Source: Candidatus Moraniibacteriota bacterium
GTDB lineage: Bacteria; Patescibacteriota; Minisyncoccia; Moranbacterales; JAPLXC01
DNA length: 38,194 nt
Assembly: GCA_026396275.1 (NCBI GenBank)
Contig: JAPLXC010000006.1
Coordinates: 1-38,194, forward strand
Direction of reading: 5' to 3'
The translations under genes and the position numbers were made by a program. The notes beneath the pieces are model-generated. The model saw only the letters and a list, made by a program, of their open reading frames with translations, searched no databases and was not told the DNA's origin. Shown in pieces: positions 37,750 to 38,194 of the stretch (positions within the stretch are counted from its first letter, which is position 1; each line of letters opens with the position of its first letter).

Positions 37750-37929
37750 AATTTTTACCCACGAATTTACCTGCCCGAAATGCTGTTACTCTAAAATTTA
37801 GTCGATCTTTAGTATTATAAGAATCTAAAAGTTAGTAATAAATTGTATAGAATTTCACGGCAGGCGGGCAAAACTTTCACTAATCTGCAAAATTTGTACA
37901 TTTGTAGCGGATTTGTGGACTTGAGGGGT

Positions 37930-38194
37930 TTACGCGGAAGCAGGGGTGGAAACCGCTTTTTTACTTTCTTTTCTTCTTACCACTTCTCCGACATAACGGA
38001 ATCCTTTGCCTTTGTATGGTTCAACTGGCTTTAGAGCGCGAATGTCGGCCGCAAACTGCCCTACTTTCTGTTTGTCGATTCCCAAAATAGTAAGAATATT
38101 GCCTTCTGTAGATGCTTCAATCCCTTCAGGAATCTGGATTTCAACCGGATGAGAAAATCCCAGCGCAAGATTTATCTTTTTCCCCTGCACCGCC
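37930..38194 (-). CDS. rplF: Ribosomal protein uL6, partial
   Basis: Only the C-terminal ~88 codons are inside the window; the frame is open at the right edge. [40 protein letters not shown] and [14 protein letters not shown]-type residues (here [19 protein letters not shown]) are the L6 C-terminal domain near the sarcin-ricin loop. The gene heads the visible spc block. Confidence 0.95.
   Translation of the reverse strand, partial: AVQGKKINLALGFSHPVEIQIPEGIEASTEGNILTILGIDKQKVGQFAADIRALKPVEPYKGKGFRYVGEVVRRKESKKAVSTPASA

Overview
The window reads as a piece of a Candidate Phyla Radiation (Patescibacteria, probably Parcubacteria-like) chromosome, plus one stretch that may not belong to it. Reasons: the spc ribosomal block runs L6-L18-S5-L15-SecY-Adk-Map with no L30 gene between S5 and L15, a known CPR trait; most genes lack a Shine-Dalgarno sequence and sit behind AT-rich leaders; several short proteins match families I associate with CPR genomes; GxxExxY nucleases occur between operon genes; TGA is a normal stop, so this is not the recoded Gracilibacteria/Absconditabacteria code.

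Layout. 1-3952 (minus): an operon of MGMT-type DNA repair protein, nitroreductase, archease, RtcB RNA ligase, a Cys-rich PD-(D/E)XK nuclease and a PEBP-family protein cut by the window edge. 4136-7661 (plus): a CPR-type hypothetical protein, a GtrA-like membrane protein, dnaX and tRNA-Gln. 7896-12423 (plus): a mannose/glycan cassette (cupin phosphomannose isomerase, GH130 phosphorylase, GT4 fused to a helical domain) bracketed by a broken GT2 and the tail of a GT4. 12565-13359: two small plus-strand genes. 13461-17682 (minus): rplL, rplJ with an L10-type leader attenuator, rpsP, and a short SMC with no visible hinge domain.

18015-22800 (minus) stands apart. Its genes carry strong AAAGGAGGTG-type ribosome sites and encode a lytic transglycosylase-like protein, a secreted beta-rich protein, a Tat-type secreted protein and a processive GT2 of the PNAG/hyaluronan synthase type. 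About 1 kb of gene-free, highly structured DNA precedes them. Two related 3' modules (three-way-junction-like fold plus long hairpin terminator) end the two transcripts. This looks like transferred DNA or an assembly join.

22911-32582 (minus) is one long gene chain mixing lower glycolysis (gapA, fba, tpiA), sugar transfer (galT, GT2) and a minimal NiFe hydrogenase (large and small subunits, HypA-like, HypC, a 57-aa membrane protein). 32682-38194 holds ruvX, a small membrane protein with its own promoter and terminator, and the spc ribosomal block.

The most unusual signal is a family of intergenic elements, at least twelve in the window. Each is built from a short word (7-9 bp) repeated at roughly one-helical-turn spacing and then repeated in inverted form. 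Each locus uses its own word. Several run exactly from the stop codon of one gene to the start codon of the next, and two contain a GxxExxY PD-(D/E)XK gene. A second family, GC-rich palindromes, is inserted in frame inside coding sequences (PEBP, archease, dnaX).
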